Below are positions 36,501 through 49,352 of a stretch of 64,000 bases of DNA, piece after piece. Where the stretch lies: NCBI GenBank assembly GCA_033239525.1, contig BSYO01000004.1, positions 14,608,037 to 14,672,036 on the forward strand. The letters run 5' to 3'. Source of the stretch: Nepenthes gracilis (lineage: Eukaryota; Streptophyta; Magnoliopsida; Caryophyllales; Nepenthaceae). Position 1 is the stretch's first letter, and the number at the start of each line of letters is the position of its first letter. A program made the translations under genes and the position numbers. Under the pieces are notes generated by a model. That model searched no databases. It was not told the origin of the DNA and was given only the letters and a program-made list of their open reading frames with translations.

Positions 36501-36924
36501 TTTGAGGTAGGAGATCTTGTATTTCTGAAGGTCTCATCGTCCAATGGTACGTTCTGGTTTGGAGTAAAGGGAAAATTAAAGCCGCAGTACATTGGTCCTT
36601 TTGAGATTCATGAAAGGATCGGGAGGGTAGCCTACAGGTTGGTGTTGCCACCTAGTCTGACGGGTGTACATGATATATTCCATGTATCGATGCTTCGGAA
36701 GTAAGTCCACAATCCTGCACACGTGATTAACTACGGATCCTTGGCTATCGACAAGGATTTGTCCTACATTGAAGAACCACTGCAGATTCTGGATCAAAGG
36801 ATTAGAGGTTGCATACGAAGATCATTCCCCTAGGGAAGGTGCTTTGTTGAAATCATTCACCGGAGGAGGCCACTTGGGAACGCGAAGAAGAAATCGAAGC
36901 AAATATCCCCACTTGTTCTCTTAA
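33544..36924 (+). pseudogene. pol: G pol: protease to chromodomain (inactive)
   Basis: Protease LFNSGFTHSFVS has Asn for the catalytic Asp (33592-33594). Reverse transcriptase (34030-34890) has [10 protein letters not shown] at 34595 but motif A is [11 protein letters not shown], Asn for Asp at 34409-34411. RNase H (34983-35390) includes [18 protein letters not shown] and [13 protein letters not shown]. Integrase (35400-36700) has the zinc region (CLVCQQLKAERRKP), DFVSGLPRTPR, SDRDPRF and DGQSECTIQ, so the catalytic triad is visible. The C-terminal domain has [16 protein letters not shown], and the chromodomain is frameshifted before a TAA at about 36922-36924. Confidence 0.92.
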
Positions 36925-36963
36925 GGTATGTAGTTTGTTTAATTTTGATGATGAAATTTATTT

Positions 36964-36976
36964 AAGTGGGGGAAAG
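36964..36976 (+). promoter_or_regulatory. Polypurine tract of G
   Basis: AAGTGGGGGAAAG directly before the 3' LTR start at 36977. Confidence 0.88.
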
Positions 36977-39198
36977 TGTGAGGCCCCAGAATAAAAAACG
37001 TCATAATTGGAAGTGATTAAAAAAATGATGGTTGAAAGTAAAAAGTTGAAAAAATGCCCGAGTTCAGCAAGCAGCCGAGCGGCGCCTACTGTGTGCCCGA
37101 GGCACTGCAGCGAGCTCAAAAATCCAGTGGCTACCCGCTCATTGCGAGCCAGGTGCGCTCGAGCGAGCCCCTGGCAGAAACCCCATGCTCGAGCACAACC
37201 CCGACTTTTGCCCCCGTGCTGACTTCGTTTTTGTTATAAAATGAAGTGGAAAAAGGAAAAGTGAGAGAGAGAGAGCAGACCATCCACGAAGAAGAGAAAG
37301 AAGAAAAGAAGAGAAGGGGAAATCACTTGTTCTAATCCACACCCGGTAAAAATAACGGTAGATCGGGCTAAGGCAAGTGTACTTCGGACGTTGTTTTTCG
37401 TTTTTACCGATTTCTCTTTCTTTAAAGTTGATGAATATGCTCTAAAATGTTGTTGATGCATGTTTAAAGTAAACAAAGCATGTTTCCCTCGATTGTCCGA
37501 TTAGATTTCGTATTTATTCATATTAATCGCAAGTTTTGGCTTCGATTTCATGAACAAGCATGTGATTAGTGTTCGATTTTGTCCCGAAAGCTTGTGATAA
37601 AACCCTAACTTGAAAATATTGGGCATTGTTGGTTAAATTGCATGATTTAGTTTATATGTAAGGATTTATGGCATTAATTTCATGAATAAATGCATATTTA
37701 GTGTTCAATTTGAGTCCGAAAGTTTTGCCGAAGACCTAGGTACGAAAATGAAGGGGTTTTAATGATTTTTAATCGTAGCTCCTATTATATGAAAGTTAAT
37801 TTGCATTGAAATGAAGCTCCCGATAAAATTTTTTTAAAAAATTTTATATGGACTTATACCGATAAATTTCCATGCACATCTGAAGATTAGACCATTACCG
37901 TACATTCTGAACGTTCTGAAGTTAACTGAAAGAAAATTGTAAAACTCTGATTATGAAAGAAGGCTTTCAGTAAAGCGGTTATTTCTAATATTGTTAATTA
38001 GGACTCAGGACTGATACCAGTCCGATTTGGTTCTCCGGCATGCCTTAGAACTTTACGGTGGTGATCAAGGATAACTCTGTCTATGGAGTCATATATGGCC
38101 CGCCCTTCCTTAGGGCGTTACGGTTAGGAGGAAAGTATAGTTTCTGGCCTACCTAAGGGTGGCACATCGTACCTATCCCGCAGATGGGATATTTCTGTTA
38201 CAGTTACCGGCCTTGGATTGTGTGGAGTGAACACAATCTATCATCGATCATTCTCTCCTCAGCTAGTAGGGTATACCGGCAGGGTCTATGACCGTTTTGT
38301 TATATCACCGTTCTGTTCTGTTACTGTTCTATCCTATACCGCTGTTACTGTACTGATTTTTGTCCCGTACTGATTACTGATTACCGATCACTGAATACCG
38401 ATTACAGATTACCGATTACTTATTTCTGATTACTGATTATAGATTTTTGATTTCTGAGTTTAATATCGTCAAAGTATACTTTCTCTGTTTCCTGGATTAT
38501 ATTCCATTTAACTGTTTTGTTTCTGCATAGATTCATGGCCGTTCTGCATCACTATTTTACTGCATATATACATGTACCTTGCTGGGCCCTGGCTCACTAT
38601 TTTACTGTTTTTCCCCCCTCTAGATGGGACAGTAGAGTTAGTGCCGGAAGAGAGAGTGATCGAAAGAAATTCTTGAGGACTTTTGAGGACCTAAAGCAAT
38701 TGGAGCTATTTTGGGAGAACTAGTTGATGTAAAGACTTGACTGGACATGTGATTTTGTATATGGATCTTACATCTATGGATGTTCTTGCACATGTTGGTT
38801 TTGTATAGAATGTATATGATGTATGTGATGGTAAAAAGGAAAAACTATACTTCTACAGGTTAATAGTTTAGCTTCCACTCTAAACTTTTGGATATACTAT
38901 ACAGGTCCTAGACGGTATCTCGTTATTGAACTGTTAGTGTAGTTAATGGTTTTATAGATTTATGCCATGGATTGCACATGTGATCCTATGTATGCGTGTT
39001 GTAGGAAGAATTGTGGTATATTTGATAGTTGTGTGCTTGTAATGGTTGATCTTACAAGTTGTATTTTTAGGTTTTTATCTAGTTACAAAGGAGACTCTGC
39101 CGAATTTTCTGTAAAAGTCTTGCCTTATATTTTAGTCTGTTAATCTTGTTTCTGTCTTGACGGAAGCTTCTGAGGAAAAAAAAATCCGTTCCATCACA
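36977..39198 (+). repeat. G 3' LTR (2222 bp)
   Basis: TGTGAGGCCCCAG to CCATCACA. Same modules as the 5' copy: CTCGAG-like array 37056-37200, TATAAAA 37235, AAG|GCAAGT donor 37373, hairpin block 38030-38290, microexon from 38623. Confidence 0.93.
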
Positions 39199-39876
39199 GT
39201 TTGAGAGAAAATATTCAAAATAGATTCGGACATGAAACACAAGCTATACACTAAAATCAAACTCATAAATCATAATACCCATGTTTAAACATGCAATTTA
39301 TTCATAAAATTATGAGAGAATTAAAAAAACATGTGATATTACATATAAATCTTTGAGGAGAAGGATATTAGAGCAAAAATACTCAAATGGAGATATCAAA
39401 AAGCAACAACAAGGAAAGATAGAGCTTAGGGTACACTTACCTCAGCTTAATTTATTATTTTTCTTACTCTGATTGGGTTGGAAGTCATTAAAATTTCCTC
39501 TTTCATCTCTTTTTTCCTCTCCTTCCTCCATCCCTACTCTACTGCATCGTGCCCCGCTCTTCTCCTTTCTCCCTATTTAAAATAGAAAGTAGTAAGTCAG
39601 TGAGAAATTTCAAGACTCGCGCTCGAGCACCATTCGAGCGCACTTCAGGCACAGCCACACTGGAATTAGCACCCTCTAGCTAGCTCGAGCTTGCGGCGAG
39701 CCCAGTACCTACTAGAATTAGCACCCTCTACTGCGCTCGAGCCTGTGGTGAGCGCAACCCTCATTTTTCTTAACTATAATCAAATCTCCATTTTTCCTTA
39801 ATGCATTCATCATAAACTTAATTATATTAGCTTGATTACTAGAAATACTATAAAGGTTATGAATTTTATCTTAACA
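39199..39876 (-). repeat. F LTR, right segment (LTR 5' end, U3)
   Basis: Starts with the GTTTG duplication of G. On the minus strand it begins TGTTAAGATAAAATTC and aligns with the start of the B LTR around GTAATCAAGCTAATATAATT. It holds a CTCGAG-like array (39618-39760), a TATTTTAAATAG promoter and the GTAAGT donor (39435-39440). Confidence 0.7.
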
Positions 39877-40313
39877 ATATCAATATATTTGGGATTTTCT
39901 TACAAATATTATGTTATAATAAAGGATTAATTAGAGTAGCACAGTGAATGCATGTGGGTTATAGTACTGGGGTATTTAAGGTTTTCAATAAATTAGAAAA
40001 AATGAGTTATTGACTGGAATTATTGCGGATTGTTGAATCATTATAATATGTGTGTACTTGGGCTAAATTGTCATTAATCGATGAGAAATTACTTTATATT
40101 AATATTCTATTTTGGATTTTGAGAACCTCATTTTGGAAATTTAGATGACTCCTCTGGCTATATTTATTTGGGAAAAATCTTTCAATTAAGAAATTATTTT
40201 GGAAACACAAGAACAAATCCAAGAAAATCTTCCTATCTAATTGAGGATGAAGATATGGGAGGAAGTATGCAAATTTTGAGGAAGAAATTTTTTTCGATGT
40301 GGGTAGAATTGTA
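39877..40313 (+). other. D internal region, right end with polypurine-type border
   Basis: AT-rich, no ORF with recognisable domain. The last 45 bases read TTTTGAGGAAGAAATTTTTT then GATGTGGGTAGAAT, a decayed form of the conserved end that precedes the 3' LTR in A, B, G and L. Confidence 0.55.
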
Positions 40314-40786
40314 AGGATCGAGATTTCATAAATCATAATTAAGTAAACTAAATTAATATATATATTTATATTTATATATAATTAGGATCAATGAACAATC
40401 AAAATTTAGAAGCCAGGAACCCTCCATGAAATTCCATGAAAATTTATTTGATGAAAACGACTTTAATTTCGATTAATAAAAAAAGAACAAATGATAGAAA
40501 ACTAATTTTGTTAATAAATTCTTAATTGATTAGTAATTAAATTGATTTCAATTGACAACAAGATTATTTTGCACTTGATTAATTACCAAACTTATATCGA
40601 TTGATCAAATATCATATAAATTAAATTAATTAAGTAAAATTATATATATTTCAACACACAGACACAAAAAACATTGAGCTGAATTTCTAGAATTTAGCAA
40701 GAGGATGATAGCTCACGGGCCGCAGCCAAACAACCTCTATAATCATCCAAATTTCTAATAATTCAATAAAGAATTCACAAACACAT
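40314..40786 (+). repeat. D 3' LTR, first part
   Basis: Starts TGTAAGGATCGAGATTTCAT, followed by AAATTAATATA as in other LTR starts. Interrupted by I at CACAT (40782-40786). Confidence 0.6.
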
Positions 40787-42822
40787 TGTAACGAACAAGA
40801 TAACTAAATACTACTTGAACATAGTGTCCATTAATAACTAAATATAAATCATAATAATAATCAACCATACATATAAAGAAAACATACAAAGGATCCAAAA
40901 TTCCGCCACAAAATCCGTGGCTCCAAAGTTGTATTACCAAAATAAGGCGTTAGATCAGAGAGATGCCACTAGGTACCCAAAATAGACAAACCATAATGAT
41001 CTGCGGAAACATTTACATATCTATCGATACAAAGCGGAAACTAAATTACCAAAGTATTACCAAAATAATCATAATACATCAAAATATCCTTCAAACATAT
41101 ACATATATCAAAAGAATCATCATCCTCAGCCTAGCAACCTATGAGCTCTATTCTTCCTCATCAGGTATTAGCTCATGCTCATCTGAGAGTAGGAAAAATA
41201 GCAAGCGAGTGAGTCAAATGTTCAATAAGGTACAAATATAAATAAGGATAAAAACAGTATATTTTAAAATAGAATCAGAGGAACGAAATAGGATCATAAT
41301 GCATATAGAAATATAAAATATGAACAAATAGGATTTATGTAACACATTTAACTTTCACATTTTACTTTTGATTCCATTAGCCTTCAGACATGCAGAAATT
41401 TATTCATCGTTAGTAACCAAAACTAGTAGGCCTTACCAGCTAAGAAAATAGCCAAACAAAGAACAGAATGTGCATGCTTCCACACATTCTAAGGAAATAT
41501 CCACGCAATTCAACATCCCATGACGAGCGGTATACCTTTGACTCGATATATGAGGTCATAGTCCTTGTTACCACCAAAAGTTCCTCCGTGGCCTGAGGCA
41601 TTTCTCGATCTATCATTATAATAGCGTAAGGCATGCCAGGAAATATCACTCGCTGAAATAAAAATTCTTAGTCTAATTTCTTGATTACATTTTAGATTTC
41701 TTATTAGAAACTCGACACAAATTTACATAGTTCTTATTCCTTGATTTTCTCACTCCTGGAGAAAATACCACTAGCAGATAATAAATTGTAGAGTTTTAAT
41801 TTCTTGATACAGATTTCAAATTTCATATTCATACAGATATAGATACATATTTCTATATTCTTGTGAACTTAAGTCTTAGACTTTGACAGATGCTCTTTCA
41901 TAAACTAAAATTCGAATTTAGGTTCCAGGGTTTCAAACAACTTCAAGAATTTCCACAAAAATATGCAAAATAGGAAAATTTCACAATATCCGTCCATATA
42001 CTCAACATACAGGGCATTTGCGAAAGGAAATTCGGTCATTTAAAGGACTTAACATAGCTACCCAAACATGTGAAGCATCATATACAAAATACCAGTGATA
42101 AAACATCATAATACTTAAAATCATGGCATGCGTGGGGTTAGTGTTTTCGATTTAACATAACATTTCACTTAAACTTCGAAATCAGAAGAGAAATTGACAT
42201 GTATTCACACTTTTCACACATTTACTGCAAAATTGGATGGCAAATCAATATATGTGCACATTCAACACATCAATATTTTAAAATCTAAGCTTGGATGAGT
42301 ATTCGAACAAAAATACTCGGAAGGAACAATAAGAAATGAGCAACAACAGAAAGAAAAGTATAGGAGTGCACTTGCCTTGACTGAATTGATAGGTTTCTCA
42401 ACTAGCTCCATGCCGAAAATGAACTCGAGAGCCTCAAACTCCTCTTCTCTCTCTCCTCTCCCCTTTCTCTTCGTAAAATGATGAAAAATGAACCCGAGGC
42501 TTTAAATAGTCGAATTGGCACTCGAGCACAGTCAGGTGCCCCTCGGGCATGGAGGCACTGGATTCTACACTCGAGCATGCCTAGGGCATCCATCAGGCGG
42601 TCTTAATCTAGAATTCGTGCCTTAGGTTTGAGCTTGAGCGACCATCAAGCGTCGCACTATTGGAATTTGCACCCCCGGCACCGCTTGGGTGCCCTTTGGG
42701 TGTCCTTCCTCTCTCTTCTGTTTTGCTTCCAAATTTTAATTTTTCACATATATTTAACTTAATCTTGATTATATTAATTTAATTATTCATAATTATTATA
42801 TTTTGAAAATCGGTACCTTACA
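40787..42822 (-). mobile_element. Solo LTR I (2036 bp), minus strand
   Basis: TGTAACGAACA to GTACCTTACA with exact duplication CACAT (40782-40786, 42823-42827). Minus-strand order: CTCGAG-like array (42518-42700), TATTTAAA (about 42501-42508), AAG|GCAAGT donor (42370-42375), hairpin GAATGTGTGG...GCACATTC near 41466-41490, microexon (41148-41183), GTGGCATCTCT block near 40960. Confidence 0.93.
41148..41183 (-). other. LTR microexon in I (DEHELIPDEEE, stop)
   Basis: CTACTCTCAG on the minus strand, then DEHELIPDEEE and TAG. This is the copy closest to the consensus. With the donor at 42375 the junction frame reads FSQ before D. Confidence 0.65.
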
Positions 42823-43869
42823 CACATGGCACAAGACTTCAACACACATATGGAAGCTCCAAAATACAGCTAAATTCAGAATGGATTTAGCAGCAAAAAG
42901 AGAGAAAGCCCACGGCAGCTTCAGCAGCCCCTTGGAAGCCCTATATTCATCCAATTTCCAATACATTTCATAAGGAATTAGAGCCATACATGGTACAAGA
43001 ATTTAATACACACATGACAACATCATAATCAATCAAAAATATAAAAGAAGTCAAGTGGGAAGTCCTACTCACAAAACTGCAACCAAGGAAAATCAGCAAG
43101 GGATCTACAAAGAGAAGAAGCTGCCACGGCAGCATATGTTCCTCCAATTTCCAACTAAATTTGAATAAGTCAATGAGAAATACAACTCACACATGACATA
43201 AGGGTTTCTCACACACATGGAAACATTATATTCTACTCAAAAAATTCAAAGGAATTAAATAAAACACACACACTCAACCGGCAGTCACAAGAAATCAGCA
43301 AGTGCTAATTTTATCTTACCTCATCAATGACCAAATAAAAATTAAATATAATTTCACCCAATTTAATAGCCACCAAATAGCATGGTGATTTAGCAAAATT
43401 AGGGGAATGAACCAGCCAAATTATAGGGGACACTAATTTGAAATTTAGTGGGTTAACCGATTGTGCTAGCAGTAGCCCAATTTTAGGATTTAATTCAATT
43501 AGTTTGGCCTGTAATTTATATAAGAGGCTACGAGAGAGAAAAGACGGAGAAGAGGAGGGAAAGAACCAAAGGAAAAAGAGGAGAAAACAGAAAGAAAACG
43601 AGGGTAAACTGAGAGAAAATCAAAAGCTGGTCAGGAGGCAGGGAGGTGGAACAAAAAGCAAGGGAAGCAACATTTAATTTTTGGAAAGTGTATTTTAATT
43701 TTCTTCTTTGATTGTTGTTGATTCTTGTGAATTCTCCTTAAGTATTGTTGCTCCAATACTTAAATGACTCATGGATTTTATCATATTATCAATTTAGCAT
43801 GTGAAATATCCGGCTGAATTTTGATGCCAAAATCAGTAGTAGATTTAGCTACTATTATTTGGTTGAACA
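42823..43869 (+). repeat. D 3' LTR, second part with promoter
   Basis: AT-rich U3-like sequence with TATATAAG at 43517-43524 and a purine-rich leader (GAGAGAGAAAAGACGGAGAA) up to 43640, then GGAAAGTGTATTTT near 43683, a weak match to the donor block GGCAAGTGTACTTC. The 79-codon ORF at 43438-43677 is the purine-rich leader read as Lys/Glu/Arg. It might otherwise be the 5' end of a gene, but no coding sequence follows. Confidence 0.5.
43517..43524 (+). promoter_or_regulatory. TATA box of D 3' LTR
   Basis: TATATAAG before a purine-rich leader, as in N and Q. Confidence 0.45.
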
Positions 43870-45480
43870 TGTAAGGTACCAATTTTTAAAACATAATAAA
43901 TATGAGTAACTAAGTTAATATAAATAAATTGAGGTCCAAGGAGATTGGAGAAATTGGATTGAAAAGCCCAAAGACCTGGAATTGACAAAATCAGGAACCG
44001 GCGTTATAAACCTTGAAATGTTAATCCGTGAATAAGATTCAAGTTTTAAATTACGATAATTATGATTTATTAAACTAATATAATAAAAATTAGAATACAA
44101 GAATGTAAAATATTTGGTTAGAAGGGTCAAAACGGTTCTCAGACGGTGAGTGTAGGAAGATGGCGCACTGCAAGCTTGACCTAGGCCTGACCTGCGCTTG
44201 AACCACACTTGAGGCATGGTGCTCTTGAGGCATGGTGCTCTTGAGGCACCACTCAAGCACCGATTCTAGGGGAGGGGCACCTGAAGCTCGCCCGATGTAC
44301 GCTCGAGCATCAGTTCGCCTATTTAAGGTCGCATGTCCTATTTTTCTATCATTTTTGTGAGGAAAATAGAGAGAGGAGAGAGAGAGAATCGTGGAGAAGA
44401 GAGAAAAGTGGTGATCGAGGCTCTTGGGTTTGTTTTTGGCTTGGAGCTAGTTGAGGAAGTTGTAGATCAGGTCGAGGTAAGTACACTGATGTACTTTTCT
44501 TTCTTTTTTATTCCGTTCTATCTGGGTATTTTCGTTCAAATACCTATCTAAGCTTATATTTTATAAAACCCATGTCTTGAGTATGGTTATTTGCCGATTT
44601 GGTGTTCTATTTGGTTGTTTTATGCAGTATTGTGTTTTGTGGAAACCCTAACCCTGCACCGCTTCATTTTTACTTGTTTATTTTAGAATTTTTGCATGAT
44701 TTGATTTTAGAAAATTAGAACCCTAGCTTATGACTGTGGTTATTTGGTATTTGTTCACATGTATTACGTATATATTATTTTGTATGTTTCAAAAATTATG
44801 TTGGATGTTTTTGTGAAGGGATTTATTATCCGAAAGCTACAAAATTTTATTTGGCTCAACGTGGTAAGGATGCTCTAATTTTTTCCAAGCTTTATATTAA
44901 TTTGTGCATATATTTGAAGTCATGTAAAGACTTAAGTTCCCAAGCAAATGACAATATGTGACGGACCAGATTATTCTTCATCGAATAACCTCCGTCAGAA
45001 AGATAAAGACAATCAGGCAAAATGACAATAATAAATTTCTACAGAAAATTGGGCAGAGTTCCGTCTATAAATTGGACATTTTCAAAATGCAAACACCTGA
45101 AATACAACTCTGCACAATAATTCAAAGAAATTCACAAGAAAATCCATAAAGTCCAATGACAAACCACACAGGATCTAAACGCCACAACAACCGAGGTGGC
45201 TCCGACGACGTGATCCAGACGACACCGACAAGGAAGGATGCCAACTAGGAACCTCGAACTCACCACAAGGCAAGACCTGCAGAAGCATATAAAGACCACA
45301 ATATACAGCGGACTGATACATATATATATCATCCATCATCCACTATCATAAGATATCGCCAAACAAGTTTTATCAGTTACAAAAGTCAAACCCAAAAAGA
45401 TCCCTGTCATACATCTAATCAGTCTAAGTCCAAAACTTGAGCCCTGCATGCAAGACAACTATCTACTGAGCTTCTATGAT

Positions 45481-45516
45481 CTACTCAGCCTCGTCAAGCA
45501 TCAAGGCATTCTCATC
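45481..45516 (-). other. LTR microexon in K (DENALMLDEAE, stop)
   Basis: CTATCTTTTTCAG on the minus strand, then DENALMLDEAE and TAG. Confidence 0.65.
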
Positions 45517-45774
45517 TGAAAAAGATAGAGCAAGGGTGAGCATAAAGCCCAGCAAATAAAATCATACACCATTAACTAACAACAGGTAATGGTAAACAAT
45601 AGCTGGAAAGAAAAAGCATAGGAACAATACAAGGGAACGCGAGAGGGAGAAGAACACTTGGGATTAACTTACTTATGTCAGTTACTTTTTATTCATTTTC
45701 ATTTTAACATTTATCTTTGCAGACCCTGGAGCCAGTAGGTCGTGCTAGCCAACGAGGTGAGAGAACGAGAAAGG

Positions 45775-45795
45775 GAATGTGTTCTCTACACATTC
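45775..45795 (-). other. Conserved hairpin in K
   Basis: GAATGTGT and ACACATTC pair perfectly over eight bases. The stem sequence differs from that in N (GATTGTGT/ACACAATC) with both sides changed. Confidence 0.65.
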
Positions 45796-47859
45796 TAAAG
45801 CCACGACTACATTTTAGGTCTGCAGCACTCGACTATCGGTTGCATCTCCACTATACAACATTTAACCAAATGGCTACATTTTAGGCCTGCAGCACTCGGC
45901 CATCTCAACACGCCCCATATCCCCCGAGGACCAGGGCAAACCTCATTCTTTCACCGTAGTGTCCTAGAGCGTGCCATGAATATCACCCACCCCCAAGGGC
46001 GGCCGAAGTATTCCTTAGGTTCCCACCATGACATACGTGGCAAACTAGAGGACACCACCCCTATCAACCATGGTCCTAATTTCAAGGTTCAACTTTCCGG
46101 GAGGGAGGACCCACTACTCGGCATACTCATTCATAATCTGGGAAATCCCATTCCCATCACATGTTTCCATCCAAGAGATCACGTTCACCACGACATACCT
46201 AGTGGGTCTCCCTCCATTTACTTACTTAACTTTATTCCTTCTTTGGAATTAATTTTTATAACAATTTGGTTCAAGTTCGCAAAGAGTTTGAAATTCCTTA
46301 CCTCCGGTGGACAACCACCACCTTAGAAGCCTCCGGAACACATTCCCATGCTTCCGATGCACAATTATACATTTCGAAACATACAATTTCACATCAACAT
46401 ATAACATATAACATATAACATAGAAGCAAAACGTGCAATTTCACATTTTAATCACGGATGAACAGTAACAGTGCGTTTTTAGAGGACTCGGAGGCCGCGA
46501 ACGGGTCATAATGTTCGGGATCACTCGCACGGCCAACATATATACACAATAGGGACGTGGGGATTCACATTTTGAAGTCAACTTAATGATTCACGGGTGA
46601 AAAATGGAAAAACCCCAAAATTTCGTGGGTTAAAGCTCCACCGAACGAATCGGTAAGCAAATCAACCAACAAACCATACCATCCTTGGTCTCAAGACACG
46701 AGTACAACATTTTCTACGTTATGTGTGGGTATCGAGACAAAAATACCCGATAATCAACAAAAACCAACAAAAGAGGAAAGTTAGTGGGTATGAGAACACT
46801 TGCCTCGACGCGTGCTTTCACTTTAATAACTGGCTCTCGGACGGATTTGAACTCCCGGGCCTCGTTCTCCCCTTTTCTCTCTCTAGGATCGCCCCTCTCT
46901 CTCACTAAAAACCCTAGATCCGTGAGAAAAATAAAGAGGAGAAGGCAGGGCGCGACTTTATATCGCACCACCACTCGAGCGTGGCTCGAGCGAGCATCAG
47001 GCGGGCACATTCTGGAATTTTGCTCGAGCGGAGCTCAACCGGCCAGCGGGCGCAAGCTGCTAGCCCCACACCTCGGCAAAAGAAATTTTGAATTATTTTC
47101 TAATTTTATACCAAATACACATCCTCGCATCGTTCAATAGGTCTATTATTAATTACCAATACGATGATTACCCCTTAGCTACCATACCTTTAAACCCGAA
47201 ACCTCACACAATATGTATCTGAATTCACGAAATATGATAATTATGCAAAGTATAAAAAGGAAACTCCACAATTTGTTATGTTTGATGATTTGTTCTCCAG
47301 AGAGTGAGAACTTTGTGTAAGAATATGGTGGACCTTCCCTTAAGAATAAGTAATCATGAAATTAGACCAAGATTTTACATTTTAGAGAATAGTATTCCCT
47401 GGCATACCATAGGATATTACAGTGGTAAACCGAGGAATGCTCTTAGGTCACAGGAGATGCTATGGTGGCATATGTTTTTTGACCTCGTATATCGGGTGAA
47501 AAGTATACCATCCACTACGGGACATTAAAGTTGAGGTTCGTGGGTAGTGTCTCAGAATGTGTGGATGCATATACATTTTTTTCCTCGTTCAGCTACTCTA
47601 TTAGCTGGTAAGGTGTGCTACCCTAGTCCCTAAATAATGAACAAATTTTTGCATATTTTAGAACCTAAAGGCATCAGAAATAAAATGTGGAAAATAAACA
47701 TGTTTCAAAAAATGTATTGATTCATGTTTGATATTTATGCATCTGTATTATACTGCTATTCCCCTCTTTTGATTTATTTTGAGCATATTACTTATTATAT
47801 TTAATTATGTTTTACTTTGCTAAGTATTCAGCTCACTCCTTACTATTTTTTTGCCTTTA

Positions 47860-47895
47860 GATGAGTACGAGCTTATACCCGATAAGATGAAGTAG
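47860..47895 (+). other. LTR microexon in J (DEYELIPDKMK, stop)
   Basis: After TTTTTTTGCCTTTAG it reads DEYELIPDKMK then TAG. Confidence 0.62.
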
Positions 47896-48305
47896 AGATT
47901 AGTAGTTGGCTAGGTTGTAGACTTAGAAGATTATTTTGTAGACTTAGATTTTGTGGTTTTGCTCTTATGTAATGTAAGACTTTTATATATTTTGATTGAT
48001 ATGTATTTATTATATTGATGACGTACAGATTAGTTTAGTTCCGTTATGTATTGATGATTGTATATACTCTTTCAAGTTTTTATGGTTTATTTTTTAGGTA
48101 TATAGTGGCATCTCTTATGTGCCGACGTTGTATTCGAAGATATGACATTGGGATCACAAATGGATTGTTGCATTTTGGATCCTATGTGTTTATTATTGTG
48201 ATATGTATATATTTTACAGGTGATATGTACATGTTTATGTTTAGTTGGACGGCCATTTTGCAAGCAAAACCTTACCGATTTCTAATTATAATATGGTCCA
48301 TCTCA

Positions 48306-48814
48306 GAATCAGCAACCTAATGATTTCCAAATAGGCTCAAATTTTGTGACCAATTAGCTAAGCCTCTTATTGATATTGTGACAAAATAGCTCATGAAATT
48401 GCACAGAATTAGTCACTAAACCGGACCTCACATCAGCAACTAGACTATTTCAGTAGACTTGCTCATATATGAAATTTGTAGCCTATGAATTGGGCCCCAA
48501 ATTGGCCAAACTAGCAGTCATAGAAACTTAAGTACCTTATGATGATGTTCAAGTGTCACCCTGTAAAAATTGGCCCCAAACAGAAAGTAGTTGTATTAGA
48601 ACATTACTAATACAGAATCTCTAGCTACAATTTTAACCCAAACTGACTGAAATATTAGCCTAAATCAGCCATGAACTAGATATATTCTTGAAAATGAGTA
48701 TCTTTTCCATAAGGAAACTCCCTGAGCCTGTCAAGAATTGTCCTTAAATTGGCCATAAAATCAATAAAACAGAACCAGCCCATTTAGTATTCCTGCTAAT
48801 AATGGAATTGGCAG
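48306..48814 (+). repeat. D 3' LTR segment; 48355-48814 duplicated at 54665-55124
   Basis: 460 bases from TAGCTAAGCCTC to GGAATTGGCAG recur 6310 bases downstream, with no gap and about eight mismatches. The two copies flank element L. The sequence belongs to the degenerate GGCC/AACCAGCC array of the D LTR. Confidence 0.85.
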
Positions 48815-49078
48815 TGTGACGACCCGACTTTTTCCACAAAAAAAAAAAAACCGTCGTCAAATCTAATTCATATAACTAAATTATGAGCATAAAAATCTTT
48901 TTTTTTTTTTTTTTTCTTTAATCAAACCTGAGATGCCTTCCAACAATTAATAGTTTCATAATTCCCAAAATGTCACAGAAACAAACTACAGTCATAGCAG
49001 CGGAAATAAAATTACAAGTTTTCTAAACTAAATAAACAAAACTCCAAAATGCTCTCACTTAAAGATAATCATAGTACT

Positions 49079-49111
49079 CTACCCGATTGCGTCCTCCATA
49101 AGCTTGTCATC
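49079..49111 (-). other. LTR microexon in L (DDKLMEDAIG, stop)
   Basis: TTGTAACATTTCAG on the minus strand, then DDKLMEDAIG and TAG, one codon shorter than the E copy. Confidence 0.58.
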
Positions 49112-49330
49112 TGAAATGTTACAAGAATGAGCTTACAAAGCCAAAGCAGGATACTCACATGCGAAAACACAAGCATACATATAATCAGAACATAGATCAT
49201 AATATAGCATAAAAATCATCATATCATTTCTTTCTTTAGTTCATGTTCTTTTCATCTTGTCTTTATCAAAATCATTCGGAGTTCATATCATCTTTAGGGA
49301 CCGGACGGGAGCGGACAACATCGAGGGACG

Positions 49331-49352
49331 GGTTGTGTGCTACCCCACAACC
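49331..49352 (-). other. Conserved hairpin in L
   Basis: On the minus strand GGTTGTG and CACAACC pair around a short loop. It is a third stem sequence at the homologous position, followed by CCGTCCCTCG. Confidence 0.6.

Larger units (their letters stand above)
30004..39198 (+). mobile_element. Element G: complete Tekay-like chromovirus, plus strand
   Basis: A 9.2 kb element with LTRs 30004-32292 and 36977-39198, exact target duplication GTTTG (29999-30003, 39199-39203), a decayed primer site (TAGTATTAGAG, 32295-32305), polypurine tract and full gag-pol region. It is inserted in LTR F. Many stops and lost catalytic residues make it inactive. Confidence 0.95.
1646..39876 (-). mobile_element. 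LTR F, minus strand, split by elements B and G
   Basis: The outer edges are TGTAAC at 1646 and TTAACA at 39876. Removing B and G with their target duplications leaves about 2.3 kb, the LTR size of these families. On the minus strand the pieces read in order: LTR start, CTCGAG-like array (39618-39760), TATTTTAAATAG promoter (about 39572-39582), GTAAGT donor (39435-39440), hairpin block (about 29400-29450), microexon (28870-28908) and LTR end. No matching 5 bp duplication is seen (TCTAC versus ATATC), so it may be a recombinant or an LTR of a larger lost element. Confidence 0.65.
44957..47208 (-). mobile_element. Solo LTR K (2252 bp), minus strand, inside J
   Basis: Same family as the LTRs of A: TGTGACGGACCAG to AACCTCACA, exact duplication CAATA (44952-44956, 47209-47213). 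Minus-strand order: CTCGAG-like array (46970-47070), ATATAAAG (46958-46964), CGAG|GCAAGTGTTC donor (46798-46803), two units of the 35 bp repeat (45808-45905), hairpin 45775-45795 and microexon 45481-45516. Confidence 0.95.
43870..48305 (+). mobile_element. Solo LTR J, plus strand, split by K
   Basis: Starts TGTAAGGTACCAATTTT at 43870, ends near TGGTCCATCTCA (48305). Without K it is about 2.2 kb. Flanks GAACA and GAATC match at three of five bases only. Modules: CTCGAG-like array 44150-44312, TATTTAA 44321, GTCGAG|GTAAGTAC donor 44477, hairpin block 47395-47620, CTCACTCC, TTTTTGCCTTTAG acceptor, microexon 47860-47895, GTGGCATCTCTTATG block near 48105. Confidence 0.8.

Noticed and set aside
43438..43677. 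79-codon ORF after a TATA box, possible host gene 5' end
   Set aside because: The second half is a purine-rich leader read as Lys/Glu/Arg, and it sits where D's LTR promoter is expected. No coding continuation follows.
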